From assembly GCA_012523895.1 (NCBI GenBank), contig JAAYSZ010000029.1, positions 31,036 through 95,035 of the forward strand: a stretch of 64,000 bases of DNA. Direction: 5' to 3'. Source of the stretch: Erysipelotrichaceae bacterium (GTDB lineage: Bacteria; Bacillota_I; Bacilli_A; Erysipelotrichales; Erysipelotrichaceae). The position numbers were made by a program, and so were the translations under genes. This document shows positions 1 through 9,199 of the stretch, in pieces (position 1 is the stretch's first letter; every line of letters begins with the position of its first letter). The notes under the pieces were generated by a model. That model made no database searches, was not told the DNA's origin, and worked only from the letters and a program-made list of their open reading frames with translations.

Positions 1-16
1 GAATGGTGTTTTTTTA
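1..16 (+). terminator. Possible 3' half of a leader terminator (T-box?) ahead of serS
   Basis: The window opens with GAATGGTG followed by seven T residues, which looks like the 3' arm and U-tract of an intrinsic terminator 19 nt before serS. Firmicute serS genes often carry a T-box leader ending this way. The 5' part lies outside the window, so this is inference. Confidence 0.3.
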
Positions 17-34
17 TTTAGTAAAGGAGAAAAT

Positions 35-1315
35 ATGTTAGATATTAATTTAATTAGAGAAAATCCAGAATTGGTAAAAGAAAACATTAAAAAGAAATTT
101 CAAGATGAAAAACTACCTTTAGTTGATGAAGTGATAGATCTAGATATTAAATTTAGACAAACAAAAACTAAAGCAGATGAATTAAGAGCTGAAAGAAACA
201 GATCATCAAAAGAAATTGGGCTTTTAATGAGAGAAAAGAAAAAAGAAGAAGCTGAAGCAATTAAAGAAAGAATAGTATTAATAAATGAAGAGATACAAGA
301 ACTAGAACAAGCTGAAGCTAAATTATCTGAAGAAATTAAAGATAGAATGATGGTTATTCCTAACATCATTGATGATTCTGTACCTATTGGTAGAGATGAC
401 AGTGAAAATGTTGAGGTTGAAAGATTTGGAGAACCATTAGAAAAACCATTTGAAGTTCCACATCATATTGATATTATGGAAAGATTAAATGGAATAGATT
501 TAGAAAGTGCTCGAAAAACTAGTGGTGCAGGATTCTATTACTTAATGGGAGATATTGCAAGATTACACTCAGCAATTCTTACATATGCAAGAGATTTTAT
601 GATTGATAGAGGATTTACTTACTATATACCTCCATTCATGATTCATGGAAACGTAGTTACAGGTGTAATGAGTTTTACTGAAATGGAAAATATGATGTAT
701 AAGATTGAGGGAGAAGATTTATATCTAATTGGAACTAGTGAACACTCAATGATAGGGAAATTTATAGATTCTATTTTAGATGAAGAAACACTTCCTCAAA
801 CATTAACAAGCTATTCACCATGCTTTAGAAAAGAAGTAGGGGCTCACGGTATAGAAGAAAGAGGAGTATATAGAATACACCAGTTTGAAAAACAAGAGAT
901 GGTGGTTGTATGTAATCCTGAAGATTCAAAATATTGGTATGATGAATTATGGAAAAATGCAGTAGATTTCTTTAGAACATTAGATATACCTGTAAGAACA
1001 TTAGAATGCTGTTCTGGAGATCTTGCGGATTTAAAGGTAAAGAGTTGTGATGTTGAAGCATGGTCACCAAGACAAAAGAAATACTTTGAGGTTGGAAGTT
1101 GTTCTAACTTAGGGGATGCTCAAGCAAGAAGACTTGGAATAAGAGTTGATGGAAAAGATGGCAGTAGATATTTTGCACACACTTTAAATAACACTGTAGT
1201 AGCTCCTCCAAGAATGTTAATTGCATTTTTAGAAAACAACTTAAATGAAGATGGAACTGTTAATATACCTGAAGTTTTAAGACCATATATGGGTAATAAA
1301 GAAAAAATCGGTTAA
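35..1315 (+). CDS. serS: Seryl-tRNA synthetase
   Basis: Charges tRNA-Ser with serine in the cytoplasm (class II aminoacyl-tRNA synthetase). 426 aa, the usual length. The N-terminal ~110 residues form the Lys/Glu-rich antiparallel coiled coil that grips the tRNA long arm. Motif 2 is at about 263 (FRKEVGAHG, then RGVYRIHQFEK) and motif 3 at about 381-400 (HTLNNTVVAPPRML, then ENN). The start is set by an AAAGGAG ribosome site 5 nt before ATG. The core wording (TSEHSM, FRKEVGAHG, HTLNNTVVA) differs from common bacterial SerRS (TAEVPL, FRSEAGSAG, HTLNGSGLA) and, from memory, is closer to archaeal-type bacterial-form enzymes. A parS palindrome begins at its stop codon. Confidence 0.96.
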   Translation: MLDINLIRENPELVKENIKKKFQDEKLPLVDEVIDLDIKFRQTKTKADELRAERNRSSKEIGLLMREKKKEEAEAIKERIVLINEEIQELEQAEAKLSEEIKDRMMVIPNIIDDSVPIGRDDSENVEVERFGEPLEKPFEVPHHIDIMERLNGIDLESARKTSGAGFYYLMGDIARLHSAILTYARDFMIDRGFTYYIPPFMIHGNVVTGVMSFTEMENMMYKIEGEDLYLIGTSEHSMIGKFIDSILDEETLPQTLTSYSPCFRKEVGAHGIEERGVYRIHQFEKQEMVVVCNPEDSKYWYDELWKNAVDFFRTLDIPVRTLECCSGDLADLKVKSCDVEAWSPRQKKYFEVGSCSNLGDAQARRLGIRVDGKDGSRYFAHTLNNTVVAPPRMLIAFLENNLNEDGTVNIPEVLRPYMGNKEKIG

Positions 1316-1336
1316 ATTGTTTCACGTGAAACAATT
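1315..1336. promoter_or_regulatory. parS centromere site (Spo0J/ParB binding)
   Basis: A perfect 22-bp palindrome, AATTGTTTCACGTGAAACAATT split evenly about 1325/1326, contains the 16-bp B. subtilis parS consensus TGTTTCACGTGAAACA at 1318-1333 without mismatch. It starts at the last base of the serS stop. spo0J and soj are encoded about 26 kb downstream, so this is very likely a ParB loading site and marks an origin-proximal region. Confidence 0.93.
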
Positions 1337-1338
1337 GG

Positions 1339-1367
1339 TTGAATGATTCAATTAATTTATGTATAAT
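1339..1367 (+). promoter_or_regulatory. Promoter of SRP RNA
   Basis: TTGAAT (1339-1344), a 17-bp spacer and TATAAT (1362-1367). The predicted start, about 1374, coincides with the 5' strand of the SRP RNA closing helix. Confidence 0.85.
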
Positions 1368-1373
1368 AAAAAT

Positions 1374-1449
1374 CGGTACAACAAGTATGTATAGAATCTG
1401 GTCAGGGTCGGGAGACAGCAGCCATAAAAACCTCTGCTTGTGTGTACCT
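1374..1449 (+). ncRNA. ffs: Signal recognition particle RNA (small bacterial 4.5S type)
   Basis: RNA core of the signal recognition particle; binds Ffh for co-translational membrane targeting. The conserved domain IV hairpin is visible: GGTCAGG, a GTC/GAC helix capped by the GNRA loop GGGA, then AGCAGCC (about 1400-1423), matching the E. coli GGTCAGG...AGCAGCC signature. The ends pair (GGTACAACAAG with CTTGTGTGTACC). About 76 nt, the short form. Its place just upstream of tadA/dnaX is the usual one. A short T-rich tract follows. Confidence 0.9.
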
Positions 1450-1466
1450 TTTATTTAGGTGATTTT

Positions 1467-1934
1467 ATGAAAACAAAATATATGGAAATTGCGCTTGAAG
1501 AAGCAAACAAAGCAAGAGAAATAGATGAAGTACCAATAGGATGTGTGATTGTAAAAGGTAATCAAATCTTAAGTAAAACACATAATTTAAGACACACTAC
1601 AAAAAGAGCAATTGCACATGCGGAAATATTAGCTATTGATGAAGCATGTAAAAAATTAGGGACATGGTATTTAGATGGATGTGATATTTATGTAACATTA
1701 GAGCCTTGCCCTATGTGTGCAGGAGCTATAATGCAATCAAGAATATCAAATGTATATTTTGGCGCATATGATAGTAAAGGTGGAAGTTATGGGAGTAACT
1801 TTAATATAAATGATGTTAAAGGATTAAATCATTACCCTAATGTAGAAGGAGGAATACTCAAGGAAAAGTGTTCCAATATAATAAAAGAATATTTTAAAAC
1901 AAAAAGAAAAAACAACAATGAATCAAAAGTATAA
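1467..1934 (+). CDS. tadA: tRNA adenosine(34) deaminase
   Basis: Converts A34 to inosine in tRNA-Arg(ACG). 155 aa with the zinc deaminase motifs HAE (about residue 51, AIAHAEILAIDEA) and PCPMCAGA (Cys about 81 and 84). An upstream GTG-like extension would run into the SRP RNA, so the start is the ATG at 1467, preceded by AGGTGAT. It sits in the classical ffs-tadA-dnaX neighbourhood. The activity on tRNA is inferred from family and context; guanine or cytosine deaminases share the fold but not this neighbourhood. Confidence 0.93.
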   Translation: MKTKYMEIALEEANKAREIDEVPIGCVIVKGNQILSKTHNLRHTTKRAIAHAEILAIDEACKKLGTWYLDGCDIYVTLEPCPMCAGAIMQSRISNVYFGAYDSKGGSYGSNFNINDVKGLNHYPNVEGGILKEKCSNIIKEYFKTKRKNNNESKV

Positions 1935-1968
1935 AAGGCTTATTCTATATAAAATAAGCCTTTATTTT
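1934..1968 (+). terminator. Intrinsic terminator after tadA
   Basis: AAAGGCTTAT (1934-1943) pairs with ATAAGCCTTT (1954-1963), followed by TATTTT. It overlaps the last base of the tadA stop. Confidence 0.85.
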
Positions 1969-1998
1969 GATATAATTAATAAGCTAGGAGACTAATGA

Positions 1999-3858
1999 AT
2001 GACATATAAAGCACTTTATAGAAAATATCGTCCAACAAGGTTTGAAGACGTTGTTGGCCAAGATTATATAATAAAAACTTTAAGACAAACGATAAAACAA
2101 AATAAAGTAGGTCATGCTTATCTTTTTTGTGGTACAAGAGGAACAGGGAAAACAAGTGTTGCAAAATTATTTGCGAAAACAATTAATTGTCTAAACCCTA
2201 ATGAAGCTCCTTGTAATGTATGCGATAACTGTGTAGCAAGTGATAATAATGTAAATCAAGATATAGTTGAACTTGATGCAGCTAGTAATAATAGTGTTGA
2301 TGACATTAGAGACATTATCGAGCAGTTAAAGTATGTGCCATTTCAAAGTAAATATAAAGTGTACATAATTGATGAGGTTCATATGTTATCCGGAAGTGCT
2401 TTTAATGCTTTACTTAAATCATTAGAAGAACCTCCACAACATGTGGTGTTTATACTAGCAACTACAGAACCAAATAAAGTATTACCTACTATTATTTCAA
2501 GGTGTCAAAGGTTTGACTTTTTAAGAGTGGATAAGCAAAGTATTATTAAAAGATTAAAATATGTTGCTAATAAAGAAGGTATAGACATTTCAACACAAGC
2601 TCTAATAATGATTTCAGAACTAGCGGAAGGTGGAATGAGAGATGCACTAAGCATATTAGATCAATGTGTTGCTTATACAGGAGAAACTTCAAAAATATAT
2701 GAAGAAACTATAAAAGAAATATATGGGTTGACTTCAATTCAAGATAAGATTAATTTGGTTGATTTAATCCACAAAAAACAAGCAAAAGATGTTTTAGATA
2801 AATTGAAAGAATTTTTAACTAGAGGAATAGACTTTAAGAGGCTAACAAATGATTTCATAAATATTTTTAAAGAATCAATTCTTTATTCATATACAAATAA
2901 TGAAGAAGTGTTAGAGTATTTAGATAAAAAACAGGCTAATCAAGTATTAGAAAAATATAGCGACTCTAATTTATTAGATATGATTGATATTCTTATGAAG
3001 GCAAGCGAATCATATTTTAATGCAGTAAATATTTATAATTATTTTGAAGTTGCATGTTTAAAGTTAATGAATATCAAAGGTAAAGAAAGAATAGAAAAAA
3101 CTAAACCCGAAGTAAAAGAAGATATTCAAGATTTAAAAGAAGAATCAATAGAACATGAAGAAATATATGATGATGAAGACACAGAAGTAATAGAATATAA
3201 AGAAGATGAAATAATAGAAGAAACTCAAGAATTTAAGCAATCTATAGAAGATTATTACGAAGAAGTTTATGAAGAAGAATTAGAAGGACCAATAGAAAAA
3301 GTTGAACAAAAAAAAGAAATTACAAATGAATCGTTAGAACTATTTTTAGATGAAGAAAAAGAAGAAGTGATAGATAACAGTATAGAATACTATGATAATG
3401 AAACACTTCTTAGGTTGGTTGTACAATGTGATAGAGATACTAGAAGTAAAGATGAAGAAAAGTTTAAAGATTTAATAAAATATAGATATGATTTAAATTT
3501 AGCAAGATATGTAAATTTATTAAGTAAAACACAAATTGCAGCAAGTGGAGAAGATTGTATCTTATTAGTTAATGCACATGAAGCAATTGTAAATGAGATT
3601 AATGATAAAACAGTAAACATTGAATTATACAAATTCATCAAAGAAAACTTAGATATAGATAAGATGGTATTTGGTTTAACAGAAGATCAATACAAAGAAA
3701 TATTAAATTTATTTACACAAAAGGTTGCAACAGGAACTCTTCCTAATCCTTATAAAGTAAATAGATATAAAATAAAAAAAGAAAAAGAAATAAAACCAAT
3801 AGATAGAGTTATAGATTTATTTGGTTTAGAAAATGTAGAAATTATTGAGGAGGAATAA
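1999..3858 (+). CDS. dnaX: DNA polymerase III subunit gamma/tau
   Basis: Clamp-loader ATPase of the replisome. 619 aa. Walker A GTRGTGKTS at about 45-53, a Cys zinc module (CNVCDNC) near 70-78, Walker B DEVHML at about 124, then the collar domain. Residues about 365-460 are a Glu/Asp/Lys-rich linker and the last ~140 residues are a tau-like tail. RBS CTAGGAG precedes the ATG at 1999; a TATAAT at 1971-1976 is a possible -10. In the acidic linker an in-frame run of eight A (3308-3315) could support slippage: a -1 shift reaches TGA at 3327-3329 and would give a ~440-aa gamma-like product. Forms a cassette with ybaB and recR. Confidence 0.96.
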   Translation: MTYKALYRKYRPTRFEDVVGQDYIIKTLRQTIKQNKVGHAYLFCGTRGTGKTSVAKLFAKTINCLNPNEAPCNVCDNCVASDNNVNQDIVELDAASNNSVDDIRDIIEQLKYVPFQSKYKVYIIDEVHMLSGSAFNALLKSLEEPPQHVVFILATTEPNKVLPTIISRCQRFDFLRVDKQSIIKRLKYVANKEGIDISTQALIMISELAEGGMRDALSILDQCVAYTGETSKIYEETIKEIYGLTSIQDKINLVDLIHKKQAKDVLDKLKEFLTRGIDFKRLTNDFINIFKESILYSYTNNEEVLEYLDKKQANQVLEKYSDSNLLDMIDILMKASESYFNAVNIYNYFEVACLKLMNIKGKERIEKTKPEVKEDIQDLKEESIEHEEIYDDEDTEVIEYKEDEIIEETQEFKQSIEDYYEEVYEEELEGPIEKVEQKKEITNESLELFLDEEKEEVIDNSIEYYDNETLLRLVVQCDRDTRSKDEEKFKDLIKYRYDLNLARYVNLLSKTQIAASGEDCILLVNAHEAIVNEINDKTVNIELYKFIKENLDIDKMVFGLTEDQYKEILNLFTQKVATGTLPNPYKVNRYKIKKEKEIKPIDRVIDLFGLENVEIIEEE

Positions 3859-3860
3859 CA

Positions 3861-4169
3861 ATGGATTTTCAAAATTTAATGCAACAAGCACAAAGAATGC
3901 AAAGCCAACTAGGAAAAGTTGAAGAGGAATTAAAAAATACAAAATATACTGGAACTTCTGGAGGAGGCAGTGTAGAGATTGAAATGACAGGCGACAATGA
4001 AGTTGTAAGTGTAAAAATCGATGAAGAACTTTTAGAAAAAGACAATAAAGAAATACTAGAAGATTTACTTCAAGTTGCATTTAACGATGCATCAAAAAAA
4101 GCTAAAGAAGATAGAGAAAGTAAGCTGCAAGGTCTAGCAGGTGGTATGGGCTTACCAGGAATGTTTTAA
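3861..4169 (+). CDS. ybaB: Nucleoid-associated protein, YbaB/EbfC family
   Basis: Small dimeric DNA-binding protein; chaperone-like nucleoid factor. 102 aa, typical for the family, with the expected start MDFQNLMQQAQRMQ and a Gly-rich end (GLAGGMGLPGMF). Strong RBS GAGGAGG. Lies 2 nt after dnaX and overlaps recR by one base (TAATG), the conserved dnaX-ybaB-recR arrangement, so it is very probably co-transcribed. Confidence 0.95.
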   Translation: MDFQNLMQQAQRMQSQLGKVEEELKNTKYTGTSGGGSVEIEMTGDNEVVSVKIDEELLEKDNKEILEDLLQVAFNDASKKAKEDRESKLQGLAGGMGLPGMF

Positions 4170-4759
4170 TGTATCCAGAAAGTTTAAATAAATTGATTCA
4201 AAGTTTTAAAATGTTTCCTGGAGTAGGAAACAAGACCGCAGAAAGATATGCTTTGTTAATACTTGAAAAAGATGAGGAAGAGGTATCAAGGTTTATAGAA
4301 GCATTAAAAGAATCAAAGGAAAAAATAAAAACATGTACCATTTGTGGAAATTACACTGAAGAAGAAAAATGTTTAATCTGTAGTGATAAATCAAGGAATG
4401 AAAAACTAATATGTGTAGTACAATCTCCAAAAGATATTATTGCAATGGAAAAAACATTAGAGTATAAAGGTGTATATCATGTAATAGGAGGATTAATTTC
4501 TCAAAGTAAAGGAATCCTTCCAGAAGACTTAAAAATAAAAGAATTATTAGAAAGAATTGATCAGAGTATAGAAGAAGTTATTATAGCGACTAATCCAACT
4601 CTAGAAGGAGAAACAACAGCACTATATCTAGATAAGCTGTTAAAAGAAAAAAATGTGCTAGTCACAAGAATAGCACATGGCTTACCAATGGGAGGTCATT
4701 TAGATTATGCAGATGAACTAACATTGATAAAAGCACTTGAAGGTAGAAAGAAGATGTAG
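4169..4759 (+). CDS. recR: Recombination mediator RecR
   Basis: Helps RecFO load RecA at gaps. 196 aa: helix-hairpin-helix FPGVGNKTAERYAL (about 15-28), a four-Cys zinc finger (CTIC...CLIC, about 56-71), a Toprim domain beginning CVVQSPKDI (about 82) and a C-terminal MGGHLDYADELTL region. Overlaps the ybaB stop by one base and has no strong Shine-Dalgarno of its own, which suggests translational coupling. Confidence 0.96.
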   Translation: MYPESLNKLIQSFKMFPGVGNKTAERYALLILEKDEEEVSRFIEALKESKEKIKTCTICGNYTEEEKCLICSDKSRNEKLICVVQSPKDIIAMEKTLEYKGVYHVIGGLISQSKGILPEDLKIKELLERIDQSIEEVIIATNPTLEGETTALYLDKLLKEKNVLVTRIAHGLPMGGHLDYADELTLIKALEGRKKM

Positions 4760-4768
4760 GTAAACAAA

Positions 4769-6436
4769 ATGAATGTTGATATCAAGATAGCACAATCAAT
4801 AGAATTAGAAACAATAAATAAAATTGCAAAAAAAGCAAATGTTTCAGAAAAGTATTTAGAAAATTATGGTAAATATAAAGCAAAAATAAACAATGATATT
4901 TATAATGATATTAAAGATAACAAAGATGGAAAATTAATATTAGTAACAGCAATTAATCCAACTAAGGCAGGAGAAGGAAAATCCACAACAACAATTGGTT
5001 TAACAGATGGTCTAGCATTACTAAATAAAAATGTAATTGCATGTTTAAGAGAACCATCATTAGGACCTGTGTTTGGTTTAAAGGGTGGAGCAACAGGTGG
5101 AGGTTATGCACAAGTTGTACCTATGGAAGATATTAATTTACATTTTACTGGAGATATGCATGCAATAACTACTGCAAACAATCTTGTATCAGCAATTTTA
5201 GATAACTATATATATCAAGAAAACACATTAAATATTGATCCTAATAAAGTTGTATGGAATAGATGTTTAGACATGAATGATAGAACATTAAGAAATATAA
5301 CAATAGGTCAAAAGAAAAAAACAAATGGTATTGAAAGAGAAGACACCTTTGTAATAACTGTAGCTACTGAAATAATGGCTATATTATGTTTATCAAATGA
5401 TATTAAAGACTTTGAAGAAAAAGTAAAAAAATGTATAGTAGCTTATACATATGATGATAAACCAGTAACAATAGAAGATTTAAAAATAAGTGGAGCATTA
5501 GCTGTAATAATGAAGGATGCACTAAAACCAAATTTAGTACAAACTTTAGAACATACACCAGTGTTTATACACGGAGGTCCATTTGCAAATATTGCTCATG
5601 GGTGCAATTCAATCATTGCTACAAAAACTGCATTAAAACTTGCAGACTATGTTGTAACTGAAGCAGGATTTGGAGCAGATTTAGGAGCTGAAAAATTTTT
5701 AGATATTAAGTGTAGATTAGGAAATTTAAAGCCTGATGCTATTGTAATTGTTGCAACTATAAGAGCACTAAAAATGCATGGTGGAGTAGATTCAAAAGAT
5801 ATTGAAGAAGAAAATATAGAAGCACTATTAAAAGGTTGTTCAAACCTAGAAAAACATATTGAAAGTATTAAAGCATTTGGTTTACCATTTGTAGTAGCAA
5901 TAAATAAATTTTCAAAAGACACTAAAAAAGAAGTTGAAACTATTATTAATTGGTGTAAAGAAAATAATTATCCAGTAGAAGAAGCAGATGGATGGGCTCA
6001 AGGTGGAAAAGGAATGATTGAACTTGCAAATAAAGTAATTGATATTTGTAATCAAGAAAACAACTTTAAACCTATATATGATTTAAATAAATCAATTGAA
6101 GAAAAGATAGAAACAATATCAAAATTAATATATGGAGCTGACGGTGTAGAATATTCTGATGATGCAAAAGAAAGCATTAAAACTCTAAATAAATTAGGTT
6201 ATGATAATCTACCAATATGTATGGCCAAAACACCAATGTCTTTAACTGATGATCCTAAAAAAGTAGGAAGACCTACAGGGTTCAATATAAATGTCACAAA
6301 CATAAAAGTATCTGCTGGAGCAGGGTTTATAGTTGTATATACAGGAGCTATTATGACAATGCCTGGATTACCAAAGCATCCTGCAGCACTAGATATGGGA
6401 ATAGATGATAACGGAAAAAGTTACGGAATATTTTAG
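4769..6436 (+). CDS. fhs: Formate--tetrahydrofolate ligase
   Basis: ATP-dependent formation of 10-formyl-THF from formate. 555 aa, the family length. P-loop-like motif [13 protein letters not shown] at about 66-78, followed by [19 protein letters not shown]. Starts 9 nt after recR with a weak RBS (TAGGTAA). In an anaerobe with formate-linked enzymes (a class III RNR of the formate-using type is encoded at 47104) it plausibly recycles formate into one-carbon units. No Wood-Ljungdahl partner genes are nearby. Confidence 0.96.
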   Translation: MNVDIKIAQSIELETINKIAKKANVSEKYLENYGKYKAKINNDIYNDIKDNKDGKLILVTAINPTKAGEGKSTTTIGLTDGLALLNKNVIACLREPSLGPVFGLKGGATGGGYAQVVPMEDINLHFTGDMHAITTANNLVSAILDNYIYQENTLNIDPNKVVWNRCLDMNDRTLRNITIGQKKKTNGIEREDTFVITVATEIMAILCLSNDIKDFEEKVKKCIVAYTYDDKPVTIEDLKISGALAVIMKDALKPNLVQTLEHTPVFIHGGPFANIAHGCNSIIATKTALKLADYVVTEAGFGADLGAEKFLDIKCRLGNLKPDAIVIVATIRALKMHGGVDSKDIEEENIEALLKGCSNLEKHIESIKAFGLPFVVAINKFSKDTKKEVETIINWCKENNYPVEEADGWAQGGKGMIELANKVIDICNQENNFKPIYDLNKSIEEKIETISKLIYGADGVEYSDDAKESIKTLNKLGYDNLPICMAKTPMSLTDDPKKVGRPTGFNINVTNIKVSAGAGFIVVYTGAIMTMPGLPKHPAALDMGIDDNGKSYGIF

Positions 6437-6444
6437 GTGATATT

Positions 6445-7344
6445 ATGAGTTCAATTGTTTATGTTACTGATAATAAAATGATTGAATACCATCGTTTAAA
6501 TGGAAACACAACGATGAATTTTTGGAGGCCATCAAGTCAAAGAAGTTTTAGCAAGTTTGTAAAAGGAGACTTGTTATTCTTCTATATCAAAGATAGGCCA
6601 CAACAAAGAGAAAGATATATCGCCGGATATGGAAAATTTAAAGAACTAAATAAATTATCACTAAATCAAATGTGGAATAAATATGAAACATTAAACGGAT
6701 ACTCTTCTAAAAAAGAATTAAGAGAAGCAATTCTTAAAGCAAGCAAAAAGAATGTTATTCCAAGAACAATGAATTGTATATATTTAACTGACGTTGTATT
6801 TTTTCAAAATCCAATATATTTAAGTCAATTTGGAATAAAAATATCAAACAGATTAGAAAGTTATTTTTACTTAGATAAACACGATAAAGAACTAACATCA
6901 AAGATACTTAATCTTGCTAGCAAAGACGGAATAGACTTATGGAGTAGACTAGCTGGTAATGTAGATGTAGAATCTTTAGAAGATACTCAATTAATACACA
7001 CAGTCTCTAAATGTATACAAAAAGTAAATAACATAAAATATAACAATCAACAAAATAAAATTGCATATAAACTTATGCAAGAAAGTGTTGGCTATAAACC
7101 AATAAGAGAAAAAAGATTAGAATATTATAAAATAGAAGATAACAAAATAGAAATTGCTATACCATTTGTGTTTAATAATAGAAACCATGATGATAATCTT
7201 AAAAAATTACTTGGACATTTAGTATTATTAAATTATTATTTAGGTTTAAAAGATATTAAATACAATTTTAAAATTATAAGTGAAGAAAAATTGAATTCAG
7301 AAGATGAAAAAATTATTAAGGAATTAATAGATGGAAAATTATGA
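6445..7344 (+). CDS. Uncharacterised protein with possible EVE/PUA-like N-terminus
   Basis: 299 aa. I do not recognise it firmly. The first ~150 residues (GDLLFFYIKD..., YIAGYGKF, later IYLTDVVFF) have the strand pattern of EVE/PUA-like modules, which bind modified bases or RNA; the C-terminal ~100 residues are Lys/Asn/Leu-rich with no motif I can name. RBS AGGTGAT before ATG. It sits 8 nt after fhs and its 3' end overlaps mnmG by 14 bp, so it travels with housekeeping genes, two of which (mnmG, tadA) modify tRNA. The function is unknown. Confidence 0.55.
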   Translation: MSSIVYVTDNKMIEYHRLNGNTTMNFWRPSSQRSFSKFVKGDLLFFYIKDRPQQRERYIAGYGKFKELNKLSLNQMWNKYETLNGYSSKKELREAILKASKKNVIPRTMNCIYLTDVVFFQNPIYLSQFGIKISNRLESYFYLDKHDKELTSKILNLASKDGIDLWSRLAGNVDVESLEDTQLIHTVSKCIQKVNNIKYNNQQNKIAYKLMQESVGYKPIREKRLEYYKIEDNKIEIAIPFVFNNRNHDDNLKKLLGHLVLLNYYLGLKDIKYNFKIISEEKLNSEDEKIIKELIDGKL

Positions 7345-9199
7345 AATTATTGTAGTAGGAGGAGGACATGCGGGTATTGAAGCAGCATTAATATCAGCAC
7401 GTTCAAATATAAAAACAGCACTAATAAGTTTATCGATTGAAAATATTGCAAAACTTCCTTGCAATCCTTCTTTAGGAGGACCTGCAAAAGGTGTTGTAAT
7501 AAGAGAGGTAGATGCTCTTGGTGGTCAAATGGGAATTACTGCAGATAAAACTGCAATCCAGTTTAAAATATTAAACACAAACAAAGGCCCAGGAGTAAGA
7601 GCTTTAAGAATACAATCAGATAAAATTGCATATCAAAAATACATGCAAAAAGTGCTTTTAAATCAAGAAAATTTAACTGTAATTGAAAATATGGTTACAG
7701 AATTAATAGTAGAAGACAACAAAGTTAAAGGTGTTGTTTTTGATGATGGAACAAAACTATATTCAAAAATTGTAATTCTTACTACAGGAACATATATGAA
7801 GGCAGTAAATATGATTTCTGATGAAGTAACTGTAGGAGGTCCAGATTTAGAACCTACAACAAGCAAATTATCAGATTCATTAGAAAAAGCAGGATTAAAG
7901 CTATTTAGACTTAAAACAGGAACTCCTGCAAGAATATATAGAGATTCAATTGATTTTTCAAAACTAGAGTGTCAACCAGGTACAGAAGATTTTGTATGTT
8001 TTTCATATCAAACAAAAGAGATATTACCATTTGAAGAACAAGTGCCTTGTTATTTAACACATACAAATGAAAAAACTCATAAAATAATATTAGATAACTT
8101 AGATAAATCAAGTATGTATTCAGGAGTAGTTAAAGGAGTAGGACCAAGATATTGTCCTTCAATAGAAGATAAACTAGTTCGATTTAAAGATAAACCAAGA
8201 CACCAATTATTTATAGAACCAGAATCTTTATCATTAGATACTGTTTATATGCAAGGTTTTTCATCATCTTTACCAAAAGATGTACAAGAAAAAATGATAA
8301 AAACAGTACCAGGTTTAGAAAATATAAGAATAAAGAGTTATGGTTATGCAATTGAATATGATGCAATAGATCCTTTACAAGTAAAACCAACATTAGAAAG
8401 TAAAATAATTGAAAACTTGTATACTGCAGGACAAATAAATGGAACCTCAGGTTACGAAGAAGCTGCTGGACAAGGTCTAGTAGCTGGAATAAACGCAATA
8501 AATAAACTAACAGGAAAACCTGATTTTATATTAAAAAGAGATGAAGCATATATTGGAGTAATGATAGATGATTTAGTTACAAAAGGAACTAAAGAACCAT
8601 ATAGATTACTAACTTCTAGAGCTGAATTTAGACTCTTATTAAGACATGATAATGCTGATCAAAGACTTATTGAAAAAGCTAGAGAATTTAATTTAATTAA
8701 AGATGAAGTTTATCAAGCTTATAAAGAAAAAATGAAAAAAATAAAAGAAGGTAAAAAACTTTTAAAAGAAACAAAGTTTAGTATTAATAGCGATGTAAAT
8801 GAGTTGTTAGAAAGTGTTGGATATGAAAGATTAAGTGATGGAACAAATGCATTAGAACTTTTAAGAAGACCACATATTACATGTGCTAATTTACAACCTT
8901 ATTTACCAAAAGAAATAGAGGAAGAAATAGGAAAACAAATAGATATTGAAATAAAATACGAAGGATATATTAAAAAAGCAAAAAAAGAAGCTAACAAACT
9001 TTTAGCAATGGACAATGTTAAACTGCCAGAAGATTTAGATTATAATGAAATTAGTAATCTATCATTGGAAGGAAGACAAAAGCTAAGTAAAATTAGACCA
9101 ATAACAATAGGTCAAGCATCAAGGATATCTGGAGTTGATCCTTCTGATATAGCTATACTAGCAATGGTATTAGAACAAAGATATAGGAAGGGAAGTTAA
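7331..9199 (+). CDS. mnmG: tRNA uridine-5-carboxymethylaminomethyl modification enzyme MnmG
   Basis: FAD-dependent partner of MnmE (encoded at 30287) that installs the cmnm5 group at U34. 622 aa. FAD-binding VVGGGHAGIEAA at about 7-18, PCNPSLGGPAKG at about 43-54, and the family C-terminal helical domain ending DIAILAMVLEQR. AAGGA lies 8 nt before the start, inside the end of the preceding gene. In many Bacilli mnmG is next to rsmG and soj; here it is separated from them by about 16 kb. Confidence 0.96.
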   Translation: MENYEIIVVGGGHAGIEAALISARSNIKTALISLSIENIAKLPCNPSLGGPAKGVVIREVDALGGQMGITADKTAIQFKILNTNKGPGVRALRIQSDKIAYQKYMQKVLLNQENLTVIENMVTELIVEDNKVKGVVFDDGTKLYSKIVILTTGTYMKAVNMISDEVTVGGPDLEPTTSKLSDSLEKAGLKLFRLKTGTPARIYRDSIDFSKLECQPGTEDFVCFSYQTKEILPFEEQVPCYLTHTNEKTHKIILDNLDKSSMYSGVVKGVGPRYCPSIEDKLVRFKDKPRHQLFIEPESLSLDTVYMQGFSSSLPKDVQEKMIKTVPGLENIRIKSYGYAIEYDAIDPLQVKPTLESKIIENLYTAGQINGTSGYEEAAGQGLVAGINAINKLTGKPDFILKRDEAYIGVMIDDLVTKGTKEPYRLLTSRAEFRLLLRHDNADQRLIEKAREFNLIKDEVYQAYKEKMKKIKEGKKLLKETKFSINSDVNELLESVGYERLSDGTNALELLRRPHITCANLQPYLPKEIEEEIGKQIDIEIKYEGYIKKAKKEANKLLAMDNVKLPEDLDYNEISNLSLEGRQKLSKIRPITIGQASRISGVDPSDIAILAMVLEQRYRKGS

